A DNA stretch of 64,000 bases from Flavobacteriales bacterium. GTDB taxonomy: Bacteria > Bacteroidota > Bacteroidia > Flavobacteriales > Schleiferiaceae. Positions 24,958 to 33,682 of the stretch are shown here, one piece after another. Below the pieces are notes generated by a model that saw only the letters and a list, made by a program, of their open reading frames with translations, made no database searches and had not been told where the DNA came from. The stretch is from the NCBI GenBank assembly GCA_002707525.1, contig PAND01000005.1, positions 1 through 64,000 of the forward strand, in the 5' to 3' direction. Made by a program: the position numbers and the translations under genes. The first letter of the stretch is position 1. Each line of letters starts with the position of its first letter.

Positions 24958-25728
24958 TTATGCGTTCGTTCTTGCCTTAATGATGCCGGTAAAATCTTCC
25001 GCATTCAAAGAAGCACCGCCTATCAATCCACCGTCAATATCGGCCTGAGCAAATAATTCTGCAGCATTTCCCGGCTTGCAAGACCCACCATATAGTATAG
25101 ATATGTTTTCTGCGGTTTCCGCATCAAAGCGTTCTACCAACCAAGCACGAATTCCTGCATGAACCTCCTGAGCCTGCTCCGGAGTAGCTACTTCTCCAGT
25201 TCCTATGGCCCAAACCGGCTCGTAAGCCAATATAATATTGTCCATGTCATCTGCAATAAAGCCTTCAAGACCTTCCGCACATTGGTGCAGAATCACCGCC
25301 ATGAAGTTTCCCGATTGACGCTCTTCCAAGGTCTCACCAATGCAGTAGATTGCCGCAAGTTCGTTATTCAACGCCTGACTAATCTTAGTTTTACAACTTC
25401 CATTAGATTCACCAAAATACTGACGACGCTCACTATGTCCAATGATGATGGCGTCCACATCTAAACTAGACAGCATAGGAGCGCTAATTTCCCCTGTAAA
25501 GGCACCGTTATCTTCTTCATGAACATTCTGCGCTGCCACAGCGATATACTCATTATCAACCAAGGCACCTACTACGTCACTTAAGTACAAAGAGGGAGGC
25601 GTGATAATTACGCCAGTTTCTCCAACTACCTCTTGATTCAAAGTACTTTTTAGTCCCTCTACTAAGTCCATGGCCTCCGCGTAGGTTGTGTTCATTTTCC
25701 AGTTTCCAGCTACGATTCTACGTCTCAT
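24958..25728 (-). CDS. tpiA: Triosephosphate isomerase
   Basis: A 256-residue TIM barrel that interconverts dihydroxyacetone phosphate and glyceraldehyde 3-phosphate in glycolysis. Visible active-site parts are NWKMN (Asn9-Lys11 region), IIGHSERRQYFGES (electrophilic His), AYEPVWAIGTGEVATPEQ (catalytic Glu and loop 6) and ILYGGSCKPGNA with GGLIGGASL (phosphate site). Length and motifs are complete. It is 24 bases downstream of the permease gene and 3 bases upstream of prmA. Confidence 0.97.
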   Translation of the reverse strand: MRRRIVAGNWKMNTTYAEAMDLVEGLKSTLNQEVVGETGVIITPPSLYLSDVVGALVDNEYIAVAAQNVHEEDNGAFTGEISAPMLSSLDVDAIIIGHSERRQYFGESNGSCKTKISQALNNELAAIYCIGETLEERQSGNFMAVILHQCAEGLEGFIADDMDNIILAYEPVWAIGTGEVATPEQAQEVHAGIRAWLVERFDAETAENISILYGGSCKPGNAAELFAQADIDGGLIGGASLNAEDFTGIIKARTNA

Positions 25729-25752
25729 TATTATTGTTTTTGATGTGTAATT

Positions 25753-26757
25753 TTAAAATAATTCTGCCCTTACCCTTGGATCCAAAATAGCATAGGCAAT
25801 ATCTACTAATGTGGTAATGATTACAAAGACTGTTGCTATGACCAAAACGCACCCCATTGTCACTGGCAAATCTCGCGTATTTAATGCTTCTACCAATAGT
25901 TTTCCCATTCCATTCCATCCAAAAATAATCTCCACGAATACAGCTCCCGCTAATAGAGATGCGAACCATCCGCTGACCGTTGTAATTATTGGATTACTGG
26001 CAACCGGCAAAATGTGACGCAACAGTACCCTTCTCTCCGGAACACCTTTAGCTCGAGCCGTGCGCACAAAGTCCATGGTATTCACCTCCAGAACACTTTT
26101 TCTTGTTAATTGTACTATTACTCCTACAGGACGGATCCCTAAAGTCAAGGCCGGAAGCAATAAATTCTTGAGCTGCAAGTATCGCTCACCGGTATAATCG
26201 TCAACTACATATAAGGAACCCGTCAAATTAAGTCCCGTCCAAGGACCCAATAAAAAGGCAAAAACCCAAGCCATAAGGACCGCTGTAAAAAATGAGGGAA
26301 GACTCATGCCTAATGAACTCAAGGTAGTTAGTGTTCCGTCCAGCCAGTTGCCTTCATTATATGCAGCTATAATTCCAAGAAATACGCCTACGATCACGGC
26401 AACCCCAATTGAAGTAGCCGCCAATAAGGCAGTATTGGGGAAAGTTGATCCTATTAATGCACTAACACTTTGACCTTGGCGCTGAAAACTTTCTCCAAGA
26501 TCTGGCACCGCCATCTTTAACCCGTCCTCCATATCTACTGGAAGAATTCTACCCAAATAATTCACATATTGAACAGCAATTGGTTTATCCAATCCGTATT
26601 TAACTCTAACCGCGGCAAGAGCCTCTGGATCTTCTCTTTTCCCAAGCATCATCTGAGCACTATCACCAGGTATAATGGTGAAAAGAAAGAAAACAAGCGT
26701 AGCTACACCCCATAATGTTAGTAACGCCAGTACTATTTTCCTCCCTGCAAACGCCAT
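25753..26757 (-). CDS. ABC transporter permease, DppB/OppB type
   Basis: A 334-residue inner-membrane protein. I use the ATG at 26757 (MAFAGRKIVLALLTLWGVAT), because it overlaps the preceding stop as TAATG and begins the standard DppB N-terminus; the frame is open to 26820 but that part reads like the tail of the neighbour. Marks are FTIIPGDSAQMMLGKR, the periplasmic loop, six membrane segments, and the coupling motif EVNTMDFVRTARAKGVPERRVLLRHIL (split here: the EAA-like loop, ARAKG). No partner permease, ATPase or binding protein gene is adjacent; in this cluster the permease typically stands alone. Confidence 0.9.
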   Translation of the reverse strand: MAFAGRKIVLALLTLWGVATLVFFLFTIIPGDSAQMMLGKREDPEALAAVRVKYGLDKPIAVQYVNYLGRILPVDMEDGLKMAVPDLGESFQRQGQSVSALIGSTFPNTALLAATSIGVAVIVGVFLGIIAAYNEGNWLDGTLTTLSSLGMSLPSFFTAVLMAWVFAFLLGPWTGLNLTGSLYVVDDYTGERYLQLKNLLLPALTLGIRPVGVIVQLTRKSVLEVNTMDFVRTARAKGVPERRVLLRHILPVASNPIITTVSGWFASLLAGAVFVEIIFGWNGMGKLLVEALNTRDLPVTMGCVLVIATVFVIITTLVDIAYAILDPRVRAELF

Positions 26758-27875
26758 TACTTTGGACTGTCGTTGTGATGGTGTTTTTTGATTACTGTTC
26801 CTTCTTTGAGGATAACCCAACCGGGATTAGAACGAACCATGGTCTTGAGCGTTGTTTCATCAGTAAATCCAAACGGCGTTTGCTCAGTAACACCATATGC
26901 TGCAAAGTCTGAAATATTAGAGGCAGTCAATACAATGTATGGTATCCCCTGAGTGGCAAGGTTTTCCATGGTAGGCATAACATGAGCCCAACCCTTCTCT
27001 GATGTTTTTGAATGGTTATAAGCCACTAAAAGCCAAACCTCATCTAGCGCTAATATGCTATCCGTAATATCATTGTTGCGCTCAGTCATTATACCAAAGT
27101 CATGGACAGGCGGCTCATAGCCCTCTGCAACTTTAATGGTCTTACTCAATTCTGAAACTATGGTCCATTCCTTCTTCTCCCACCATTTTTCGCTTATGTA
27201 GACAGTAGACTTGATTTCTTTGCGCGATCCAGTTTCATTTTGCATGGTGTAAATGACCTCATATCTGGGAGGTTCCAATCCTAATTCTTCTGCCGACTTC
27301 ATTCCTTCAATGATACTTAATCCCTCAGCATAAGGTCTAAAGTCTTTTGCAGGTAAATGATTCATCACTTGGTAGGTGAAAAGGATACTAAAACCTAATC
27401 CAATGACCATCACTAAAATAGACGCAAACTTTGGAACCTTATCAAAAATTTGTTTTTCACCCCACCATAGGATTAGAATTAGTATGGATAGTACTACATC
27501 TTTAGAAAAACTCTCCCAAGGCGTAAGCGGTATGGCATCACCAAAACAACCACAGTCTGTTACTTGATTGTAGTAGGCACTCCAGAAGGTAAGAAAGGTA
27601 AAAAATCCAATCATAGCGCTTAATAGAATAAGTACCATTCTTTTCCACAAACCCAACAGCAAAGCCAAACCTAGCAATACCTCTACTGCAACTAACAATA
27701 TAGATATGGGCAAAGCAAAAGGCTCAAATATGGGCATATTGAGTACTTCTTCACTAAAATATTCTTCCAATTTGAAGCTAAAACCCACTGGGTCGTTCAT
27801 CTTGACCAAACCAGAAAAAATAAAGAGCCCCCCAACAAACAGTTGGGAAATTCTAACGATTGCAGTCTTTAACAT
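26757..27875 (-). CDS. BT_3928-family protein: DoxX-like membrane domain plus thioredoxin-like tail
   Basis: A 372-residue protein. Residues about 1-150 are four membrane helices of the DoxX/MauE type (RISQLFVGGLFIFSGLVKMN, ALPISILLVAVEVLLGLALL), with the conserved DCGCFGD motif near residue 107. The rest (about 230-370) resembles a thioredoxin fold without a CxxC (EVWLLVAYNHSKTSEKGWAH, then GIPYIVLTAS and NPGWVILKEGTV). I prefer the ATG at 27875, one base after the DUF1599 stop; ATG 27893 is possible. A role in envelope redox or respiration is suggested by DoxX/MauE relatives but unproven. It is the second gene of the minus-strand cluster. Confidence 0.85.
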   Translation of the reverse strand: MLKTAIVRISQLFVGGLFIFSGLVKMNDPVGFSFKLEEYFSEEVLNMPIFEPFALPISILLVAVEVLLGLALLLGLWKRMVLILLSAMIGFFTFLTFWSAYYNQVTDCGCFGDAIPLTPWESFSKDVVLSILILILWWGEKQIFDKVPKFASILVMVIGLGFSILFTYQVMNHLPAKDFRPYAEGLSIIEGMKSAEELGLEPPRYEVIYTMQNETGSRKEIKSTVYISEKWWEKKEWTIVSELSKTIKVAEGYEPPVHDFGIMTERNNDITDSILALDEVWLLVAYNHSKTSEKGWAHVMPTMENLATQGIPYIVLTASNISDFAAYGVTEQTPFGFTDETTLKTMVRSNPGWVILKEGTVIKKHHHNDSPK

Positions 27876-27876
27876 G

Positions 27877-28419
27877 CTATGCTGATTTTTCAATAAACTT
27901 AATTAATGCGAAAACACTGTAATTGATCATATCTAGGTAGTTTGCATCTAGACCTTCACTTACCAATGTTTTTCCTTGATTATCTTCTATCTGCTTGACG
28001 CGCAGAAGCTTTTGTATGATCAAATCTGTAAAGCTCGAAACCCGCATATCACGCCAAGCTTCGCCATAGTCGTGATTCTTCTTCAACATAAGTTCTTTGG
28101 CTTCGTTGGCTTTTTCCAAATATGCAGAGGAAGCTTCTTCCCAATTCATATCAGGCTGTTCTGCAATGCCTTTTTCCATTTGAATAAGCGCCATGATACT
28201 GTAGTTCAAAATACCAATGAACTCGCCTTCAAGGGGATCATTAACCAACTGTTCACCTTTCTGCTCAATACTTCTTAGCCGTTGCGCCTTAATAAATATT
28301 TGATCGGTCAAAGACGGCAGGCGCAAAATTCGCCAAGCAGTCCCATAATCTTTACCCTTCTTTTCAAAAAGTCCGTGACATTTAGAAAGCACGGTATCGA
28401 ATTGTTCAGCTGTATTCAT
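27877..28419 (-). CDS. DUF1599 protein with internal duplication
   Basis: A 180-residue protein made of two similar halves: KGKDYGTAWRILRLPSLTDQ (about 21-40) and KNHDYGEAWRDMRVSSFTDL (about 115-134), each followed by a KxxRxxxIE helix (QRLRSIEQ, LRVKQIED) and a YSIMALIQM / YSVFALIKF helix. This matches the DUF1599 family common in Bacteroidota; the function is unknown. It is the first gene of the cluster running to tpiA and prmA and is divergent from folP across 38 bases. Confidence 0.88.
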   Translation of the reverse strand: MNTAEQFDTVLSKCHGLFEKKGKDYGTAWRILRLPSLTDQIFIKAQRLRSIEQKGEQLVNDPLEGEFIGILNYSIMALIQMEKGIAEQPDMNWEEASSAYLEKANEAKELMLKKNHDYGEAWRDMRVSSFTDLIIQKLLRVKQIEDNQGKTLVSEGLDANYLDMINYSVFALIKFIEKSA

Positions 28420-28423
28420 TTCT

Positions 28424-28431
28424 TAGCTTTG
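28424..28431 (+). promoter_or_regulatory. -7 promoter element for folP-cdaA
   Basis: TAGCTTTG matches TAnnTTTG and lies 26 bases before the folP ATG. ATTG at 28401-28404 is 19 bases upstream, the expected place of the -33 element. It lies inside the short divergent gap and touches the first codons of the DUF1599 gene on the other strand. Confidence 0.5.
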
Positions 28432-28457
28432 CTTCTAGAACGAAGATACGAAGAACA

Positions 28458-29336
28458 ATGCAGGAGTTTTTGCTAAAGGTAGAAGGGACAATTCACACCT
28501 TATCCACACCGTGCGTGATGGGAATACTCAACATAACGCCCGACTCATTCTACAAAGAAAGCCGTATAGCCCTTCCCGCAGAGGCGGCCAAACGCGCTGA
28601 AGAGATGCTCATTAACGGCGCAAAAATCATTGATATTGGAGGGTATTCTTCGCGGCCCGGTGCTGCGCCCGTTACCCTTGAACAGGAATGGGACCGACTC
28701 AAGGAAGTTATTCCCGCAGTTCGCAGTGTGGTAAATAAGTATGCAGGCACGTTTATTTCTATAGATACATTTAGAGCTTCTGTTGCAGAAAAAGCTATTG
28801 ACGCCGGTGCGCACATAGTCAACGATATCAGCGGCGGTAACTTAGACGATAGAATGTATGAAGTAGTTGCTAAACTCAAATGTCCTTACATACTAATGCA
28901 CATGCAGGGCGATCCAGCTAACATGCAAAAAAATCCGAGCTACACGCATGTAACTCAAGACATTGTAAAATTCTTTAGTGAGCGGCTGCCTAAACTCCAT
29001 GATATGGGAATCCATGATACTATTGTGGATGTAGGTTTTGGATTTGGTAAAACGGTGGAACATAATTACCAGCTTTTACGTGAATTACATGCATTTCAGC
29101 TTTTAGGCAGACCTATCCTATCTGGCATTAGCCGAAAAAGTATGATATACAACGTATTGAGGAATACAGCTGAAAATAGTCTTAATGGTACAACTGCACT
29201 TCATATGGCAGCACTATTACAAGGAAGCAACATCCTGAGAGTACATGATGTGAAAGAAGCAATGGAAACCATTACCTTGTTTACTCAATTAATGCCGGAA
29301 GGTATTAACCATCTATTACAACCATGGGAGCGTTAA
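28458..29336 (+). CDS. folP: Dihydropteroate synthase
   Basis: A 292-residue TIM-barrel enzyme joining p-aminobenzoate to the pterin pyrophosphate in folate synthesis. Signatures are VMGILNITPDSFYKES (near 20), IDIGGYSSRPGAAPV (near 58), ISIDTFRASVAEKAI (near 100), VNDISGG (near 120), PYILMHMQGDP (near 146), DVGFGFGKTVEHNY (near 191) and GISRKSMI (near 222). The set is complete. The end overlaps cdaA by 13 bases, so the two genes are co-transcribed, the usual arrangement in Bacteroidota. Confidence 0.97.
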   Translation: MQEFLLKVEGTIHTLSTPCVMGILNITPDSFYKESRIALPAEAAKRAEEMLINGAKIIDIGGYSSRPGAAPVTLEQEWDRLKEVIPAVRSVVNKYAGTFISIDTFRASVAEKAIDAGAHIVNDISGGNLDDRMYEVVAKLKCPYILMHMQGDPANMQKNPSYTHVTQDIVKFFSERLPKLHDMGIHDTIVDVGFGFGKTVEHNYQLLRELHAFQLLGRPILSGISRKSMIYNVLRNTAENSLNGTTALHMAALLQGSNILRVHDVKEAMETITLFTQLMPEGINHLLQPWER

Positions 29337-30100
29337 ATTTCGGGGTGCTAGATGCACTAGATATCATTATAGCTGCTTTTCTCCTGTTCCAAATTTACAG
29401 GCTGTTAAAAGGTACTGCAGCAATAAGAATACTTCTTGGAATGGTGGCTATTTATCTCTTGTACAGGTTGGTACAATTGTTAGAGATGCGTCTGCTTTCA
29501 GAATTTCTAGGTTCCTTTATGGGTGCTGGGTTAATTATACTCATTATCGTATTCCAGCAAGAAATCAGAAAATTTCTTTTAGTGGTGGGTTCGGCGACTT
29601 TTACACGGCGTGAGGGTTTACGGAACTTGTTAAAAATTGGCGCAGAAGACGAAAAAGCCAAAGCAGATGTAGATGCTATAGTAAGTGCAATGGTGGAATT
29701 AGCTCAAACTAAAACAGGAGCATTACTTGTGATAAAAAGAAAAGACCCTCTTGGATCTTTTGCTGCTTCTGGCAGTGCTATAAATGCAGACCTCAGCAAA
29801 ATTTTGATAGAGAGTATATTCTTTAAAAATGCCCCCTTACACGACGGAGCAACCATTGTTGAAGGACACACCATAATTGCCTCTGGTGCTGTGCTGCCAC
29901 TCTCTGAGCGAAGCGAGCTTCCCACAAGATTCGGGTTGAGACACCGAGCTGCTGCAGGCATATCTGAGAGGACCGATGCCTTAGCGCTCACTGTGAGTGA
30001 AGAAACAGGAAACATCCATATTTTTCATAACGGCGATTTTGAATTGATTCTCTCCGAAGACTTAACTGTACGTCTAGCTCAACTTCTCCAAGAAAAATAA
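29324..30100 (+). CDS. cdaA: Diadenylate cyclase CdaA
   Basis: A 258-residue membrane-bound enzyme that makes c-di-AMP from two ATP. Three membrane helices fill residues about 8-78, followed by the DAC domain with DGA (174-176, in LHDGATIVEG) and RHR (206-208, in GLRHRAAAGISE), the two catalytic motifs. The length equals the family norm. It follows folP with an overlap and its 3' end overlaps the convergent ComEC-like gene by 27 bases. No CdaR or c-di-AMP phosphodiesterase is in the window. Confidence 0.95.
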   Translation: MGALNFGVLDALDIIIAAFLLFQIYRLLKGTAAIRILLGMVAIYLLYRLVQLLEMRLLSEFLGSFMGAGLIILIIVFQQEIRKFLLVVGSATFTRREGLRNLLKIGAEDEKAKADVDAIVSAMVELAQTKTGALLVIKRKDPLGSFAASGSAINADLSKILIESIFFKNAPLHDGATIVEGHTIIASGAVLPLSERSELPTRFGLRHRAAAGISERTDALALTVSEETGNIHIFHNGDFELILSEDLTVRLAQLLQEK

Positions 30101-31135
30101 TAATCTTTCCGCTGCGTTTATTACTTGCTTCCATGCAAATGCATACCATTCTTTTGCACAGTCAGGCAGTACCCTCCCAAGAGTCAAAAGAGGTATTCCT
30201 GCCCAAATCATAAAGGTTATTAACGGCACAACAAGGAGGTTACCTGCTAAAAAATAGGTGCTTGACCCTCCAAAGGTCCCTTGAACAAGAGGCAACGTTG
30301 CAGACCACGCAGCCAATGAAATCTGAACCGGTACAAAGAACCACTTGCCCGAACTACTATTAACCTTATAGCTATACTGCAGCAGCAGCTGTTCAGCCTT
30401 ATTTCTTTTCAATACTAGAAGAATTGCAAATACCGCAGTATAACTAAGCTGAAATGAAATGCTTTGTGGTGCTTGAGGATTGACAAAATAATGACCAATA
30501 GCCACCAGCATTGGAAAGTGCAATGAAGAAGTGGCTGAATGTCTTATCGCTGCAAAACGTGCAAAAAAAAACATCCAAACCGCTCGAAGTACAGAGGCGC
30601 TGCCGCCTACCAGTATTGCATAACTATAAAGAATGAAAAACTGTACCATGAGCGTCCATATTCTATTTATTGGGCTTTTCGCCCAATAAAATAGTGGCCT
30701 CATACAAATCACCCAAAAACCAATATGAAAACCACTAATTGCCAAAACATGCGCAATACCTAAACTTCTGAATAATTCATAGGTTTCTGTATCAAGATGT
30801 TCCTTCTGCCCTAACAGGATGGCCTGCAAAAAATGGTGATAGTCCCCTATGGCGACTTCTGAAATATGTGCAGAAAATAGACCGCGACCGGCAGCAATAA
30901 TTGTACTGAATTCTGCATGAATCTCAAAGGGATACCAATAACGCCAAGATTCGTAATCCCTAAGAAGGAGAAGCAAGGAAAGACTCAATACTAAGACTGA
31001 TAGGTCGTAACGAATCTTACGCCAACTTTTTGGGAACAAAATTGCTCCTATGAGGATACTCAAATCAATGTTCCAAGCTTTATGTAACGCGGAAAACATG
31101 CAGATGAAGAATAACGAGCGAAGGGTCATGCCCAT
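30074..31135 (-). CDS. ComEC/Rec2-type competence channel protein, short form
   Basis: A 353-residue multi-pass membrane protein. The core competence domain (PF03772) is clear from RSLGIAHVLAISGFHIGFWV (near 125-144), ASVLRAVWMFFFARFA (near 182), NPQAPQSISFQLSYTAVFAI (near 219) and a late LAGNLLVVPLITFMIWAGIP block. Full-length ComEC proteins are about 650-800 residues with an N-terminal OB-fold domain (DUF4131) and often a C-terminal metallo-beta-lactamase domain. Here only short sequence precedes the core and no hydrolase follows; the stop is at 30074 and no lactamase frame continues downstream. It may be a natural minimal form with the rest elsewhere or absent. Confidence 0.8.
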   Translation of the reverse strand: MGMTLRSLFFICMFSALHKAWNIDLSILIGAILFPKSWRKIRYDLSVLVLSLSLLLLLRDYESWRYWYPFEIHAEFSTIIAAGRGLFSAHISEVAIGDYHHFLQAILLGQKEHLDTETYELFRSLGIAHVLAISGFHIGFWVICMRPLFYWAKSPINRIWTLMVQFFILYSYAILVGGSASVLRAVWMFFFARFAAIRHSATSSLHFPMLVAIGHYFVNPQAPQSISFQLSYTAVFAILLVLKRNKAEQLLLQYSYKVNSSSGKWFFVPVQISLAAWSATLPLVQGTFGGSSTYFLAGNLLVVPLITFMIWAGIPLLTLGRVLPDCAKEWYAFAWKQVINAAERLLFFLEKLS

Positions 31136-31179
31136 TAAATTGCAGCATTAGAAGACGCAAAAACAAAAATATTGGAGAA

Positions 31180-32319
31180 CTATAACTTATGGACAGACTC
31201 GAATTCGAGCTTTTGGAAATAAAAGTCTAAAATCTCTTTCCAAGAAAAAGCGCCTTGAGCCATACGCATTGCACCTTGTTGGGACATGCCTACACCATGA
31301 CCGAATCCAAAACCTTCTAAATGGACCACGTCCTCTTGAACGGATGGAATGAAATATGTGCTGCGCAGTTTGAAGTGGCGACGTAAGGTTTCTAATTTGA
31401 ACGGAGTAGAATCAACCGTATACTTCGTAAGTCTTCCTTCTGGGAGGGCGGCAAAATAGAGCGCCCAGTCTTTAGTCATTCCGTTCTTGAAAAAGTAAGC
31501 ATTCCAATCAGAAACAGGAATATCCTTGGTCCACTGGTATTTACTTTCCTTTTTACTAAAGGGATCTATTACAGCTCGGCAGTAGGGTAATTCTTGGCTC
31601 CATACTTCATGCGGCAGCACTGTTTGTCCGCCGGAATTACTATGATAGAAGCCAATAATTGGCTTTCCATTATAAGTAGCTAGCGTATCTTTTGTCTGCG
31701 TCACAGCCTCCATGATGATTGCCGCGTGATTGCCGTGAGGTACTCCTTTAAATGCTTGTGAGCTCTGGTCGTCTTTAATATGATATCCGTCCTGTTTATG
31801 CTTGGCCATGTTCGTGATGAGCCATGTCCGAGCCAGTACCGCCTGGGCTTTATGATATTCAGGTTCAGATGACATTCCTCCTTCAGCTTCTACAACCCCA
31901 GCAATATATTCTTTAACAGGGACTTGAACTATAGCCTCCAGGTAAATCAAGTTTGGACGTATGGTGACCATCCCCAGATAGGGCCTTGTCGCAGTCCAAT
32001 TCTTTTTGCGTAAAACACGCATTTCTATGGTATCGCTAGTAGAAAAGATGATAGAATCACATCCCGCCCTATTGAGCCTTAAATCCCCACGAAAAGTATA
32101 AAGGGGGTGCACATCATCCTCGCCATATTCCATAATGAAGGTGCTATCAGGCGTGTACGCTGTTAATGTAAAAGAGCCTCCTTTAACCTTGATTTGCATG
32201 CGACTGTATTCTTGTTCGGCAAAAGTCAATACTCTAGGCCCAGAGGAATAGGCCTTTACCTTCTGTCCGTATCCAGCAACTGAGCAGCAAAGCAAAAAAA
32301 ATAAAAAAAGGTTTCTCAT
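31180..32319 (-). CDS. SpoIID/LytB-domain protein (murein transglycosylase-like)
   Basis: A 379-residue secreted protein with signal peptide MRNLFLFFLLCCSVAGYGQ. The SpoIID region spans about 125-375: VPVKEYIAGVVEAEGGMSSE, KAQAVLARTWLITNM, GFYHSNSGGQTVLPHEVW and the closing GFGFGHGVGMSQQGAMRMAQ. The acidic residue in VEAEGG matches the catalytic position of SpoIID lytic transglycosylases. In non-sporulating Bacteroidota such proteins are thought to trim peptidoglycan. It follows lpxB by 1 base, so it is in the surE-98aa-lpxB operon. Confidence 0.9.
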   Translation of the reverse strand: MRNLFLFFLLCCSVAGYGQKVKAYSSGPRVLTFAEQEYSRMQIKVKGGSFTLTAYTPDSTFIMEYGEDDVHPLYTFRGDLRLNRAGCDSIIFSTSDTIEMRVLRKKNWTATRPYLGMVTIRPNLIYLEAIVQVPVKEYIAGVVEAEGGMSSEPEYHKAQAVLARTWLITNMAKHKQDGYHIKDDQSSQAFKGVPHGNHAAIIMEAVTQTKDTLATYNGKPIIGFYHSNSGGQTVLPHEVWSQELPYCRAVIDPFSKKESKYQWTKDIPVSDWNAYFFKNGMTKDWALYFAALPEGRLTKYTVDSTPFKLETLRRHFKLRSTYFIPSVQEDVVHLEGFGFGHGVGMSQQGAMRMAQGAFSWKEILDFYFQKLEFESVHKL

Positions 32320-32320
32320 T

Positions 32321-33385
32321 TTAATCGTTCAATAGTGCTAAAATACGAGGGACGGCGTCTTTGATCAAACTACGCTTTCCCATACGGGAATGAAGTCTTT
32401 GTATATCAATCAATTGTTCACTTGGTGATGATTCTATCAATACTCTAAGGTTCTTCACAGTTACGTCGCCTTGCAAAAATTCAGGGACAATTGCTTGATC
32501 CATAATGAGATTAGGAAGAGACATGTAACGAACCTTTACTAATAGTTTTGCAATAGCAAGTGACACAGCGTTTGCCTTATAGACAACAGCTTGCGGAATA
32601 CCCAATAGCGCAATTTCCAGAGAAGCTGTGCCGCTGCATGTAAGCGCAAATTCAGCGCCCTGAGTGACTTCAACAATCTCCCGATCTTCAATTATGATAT
32701 TGTCCTCAAGTACGCCTTTTGGCCAGCGATCGCGCACAGAAGGGGCTCGCACCACATGAAATGTATACTCAGTTAATTCTTTAGCAAGAGCATTAAAAAC
32801 GGGGATTAAGCGAGTGATTTCTTGAACTCGAGACCCTGGTAAAAGCACTATTTTCTTGCTCGCAGGTAGGTAATGATTCAAGTCTACATATTTCTCCATG
32901 AGGGGATTTCCAACATAATGTATTTCCTCGCCTTTGGAAGCATACCAACTTTCTTCAAATGGCAAAATGCTCAGTACCTCATCTGAATGCTGCATTAAAG
33001 CATCTAATCTACGTTCCTTCCAGGCCCATATTTTGGGAGGAATAAAATAGACTACCCTCATTCCTTTACCTTTTGCCCATTCGGCTATACGTAAATTAAA
33101 ACCTGCGTAATCCACTAAAATCAGTACTTGCGTGCCAAATTCCTGAATATCTTTTTTTACTTGATTGGACAGTTTTAAAATAGTTTTAACCTTTAGAGCA
33201 ACTTCCACAAATCCCATAAACGGTTGTCCAGGTAAATCAAACCACTGCTTCATGCCCGCGGCAGTCATTTGCGAACCGCCCCACCCTGCTTGTTCCATTT
33301 TTGGATTAGCCTCATGAAGCGCGCGCACTAAAGACGCCGCTTGTAAATCACCTGAAGGCTCACCAGCTATCCAAAAAACTTTCAT
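32321..33385 (-). CDS. lpxB: Lipid-A-disaccharide synthase
   Basis: A 354-residue GT19 glycosyltransferase that joins UDP-2,3-diacylglucosamine to lipid X in lipid A synthesis at the inner membrane. Signatures are WIAGEPSGDLQAASLVRAL (near 5), GFVEVALKVKTIL (near 60), YFIPPKIWAWKERR (near 118), VLSILPFEESWY, YVGNPLMEKY, LLPGSRVQEI (near 180) and CSGTASLEIALLGIPQAVVYK (split; near 248). It lies directly after a 98-residue membrane protein gene with the stop and start adjacent. Confidence 0.96.
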   Translation of the reverse strand: MKVFWIAGEPSGDLQAASLVRALHEANPKMEQAGWGGSQMTAAGMKQWFDLPGQPFMGFVEVALKVKTILKLSNQVKKDIQEFGTQVLILVDYAGFNLRIAEWAKGKGMRVVYFIPPKIWAWKERRLDALMQHSDEVLSILPFEESWYASKGEEIHYVGNPLMEKYVDLNHYLPASKKIVLLPGSRVQEITRLIPVFNALAKELTEYTFHVVRAPSVRDRWPKGVLEDNIIIEDREIVEVTQGAEFALTCSGTASLEIALLGIPQAVVYKANAVSLAIAKLLVKVRYMSLPNLIMDQAIVPEFLQGDVTVKNLRVLIESSPSEQLIDIQRLHSRMGKRSLIKDAVPRILALLND

Positions 33386-33682
33386 TTATCTGAGAATGAA
33401 TTGAAACAATATTATAGCCGCCACAGAAGGCAAACAGCTCAATAAAATTCCCCGTGCCACGCGATCTTTTTCAAAATTGATAGCTGTAAAAAACAACACG
33501 GCATTAATGATTACCCCAAAAGTGATAGCACGCATCACCACAAGACGCCATGCCGGGTTATCAATGTCCCCAATATCAGCAAGCATGGGGTAATTATCAA
33601 TCGCAATTGCTATGCTAAAAATAGGCGCACCTATACCAACAAAAAAACCAGCGAAATAATCTATTAATTTTCTATTCTTCAA
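33386..33682 (-). CDS. Small membrane protein, function unknown
   Basis: A 98-residue protein with three predicted membrane helices (DYFAGFFVGIGAPIFSIAI, RAITFGVIINAVLFFTA, LLSCLPSVAAIILFQFIL). It sits between surE (overlap of 11 bases) and lpxB (no gap), an arrangement that suggests co-translation with the lipid A gene. I recognise no family. Confidence 0.75.
   Translation of the reverse strand: MKNRKLIDYFAGFFVGIGAPIFSIAIAIDNYPMLADIGDIDNPAWRLVVMRAITFGVIINAVLFFTAINFEKDRVARGILLSCLPSVAAIILFQFILR

Noticed and set aside
31230-32319. SpoIID gene as evidence of sporulation
   Set aside because: SpoIID/LytB-domain proteins are widespread in non-sporulating Bacteroidota, and no other sporulation gene is present.
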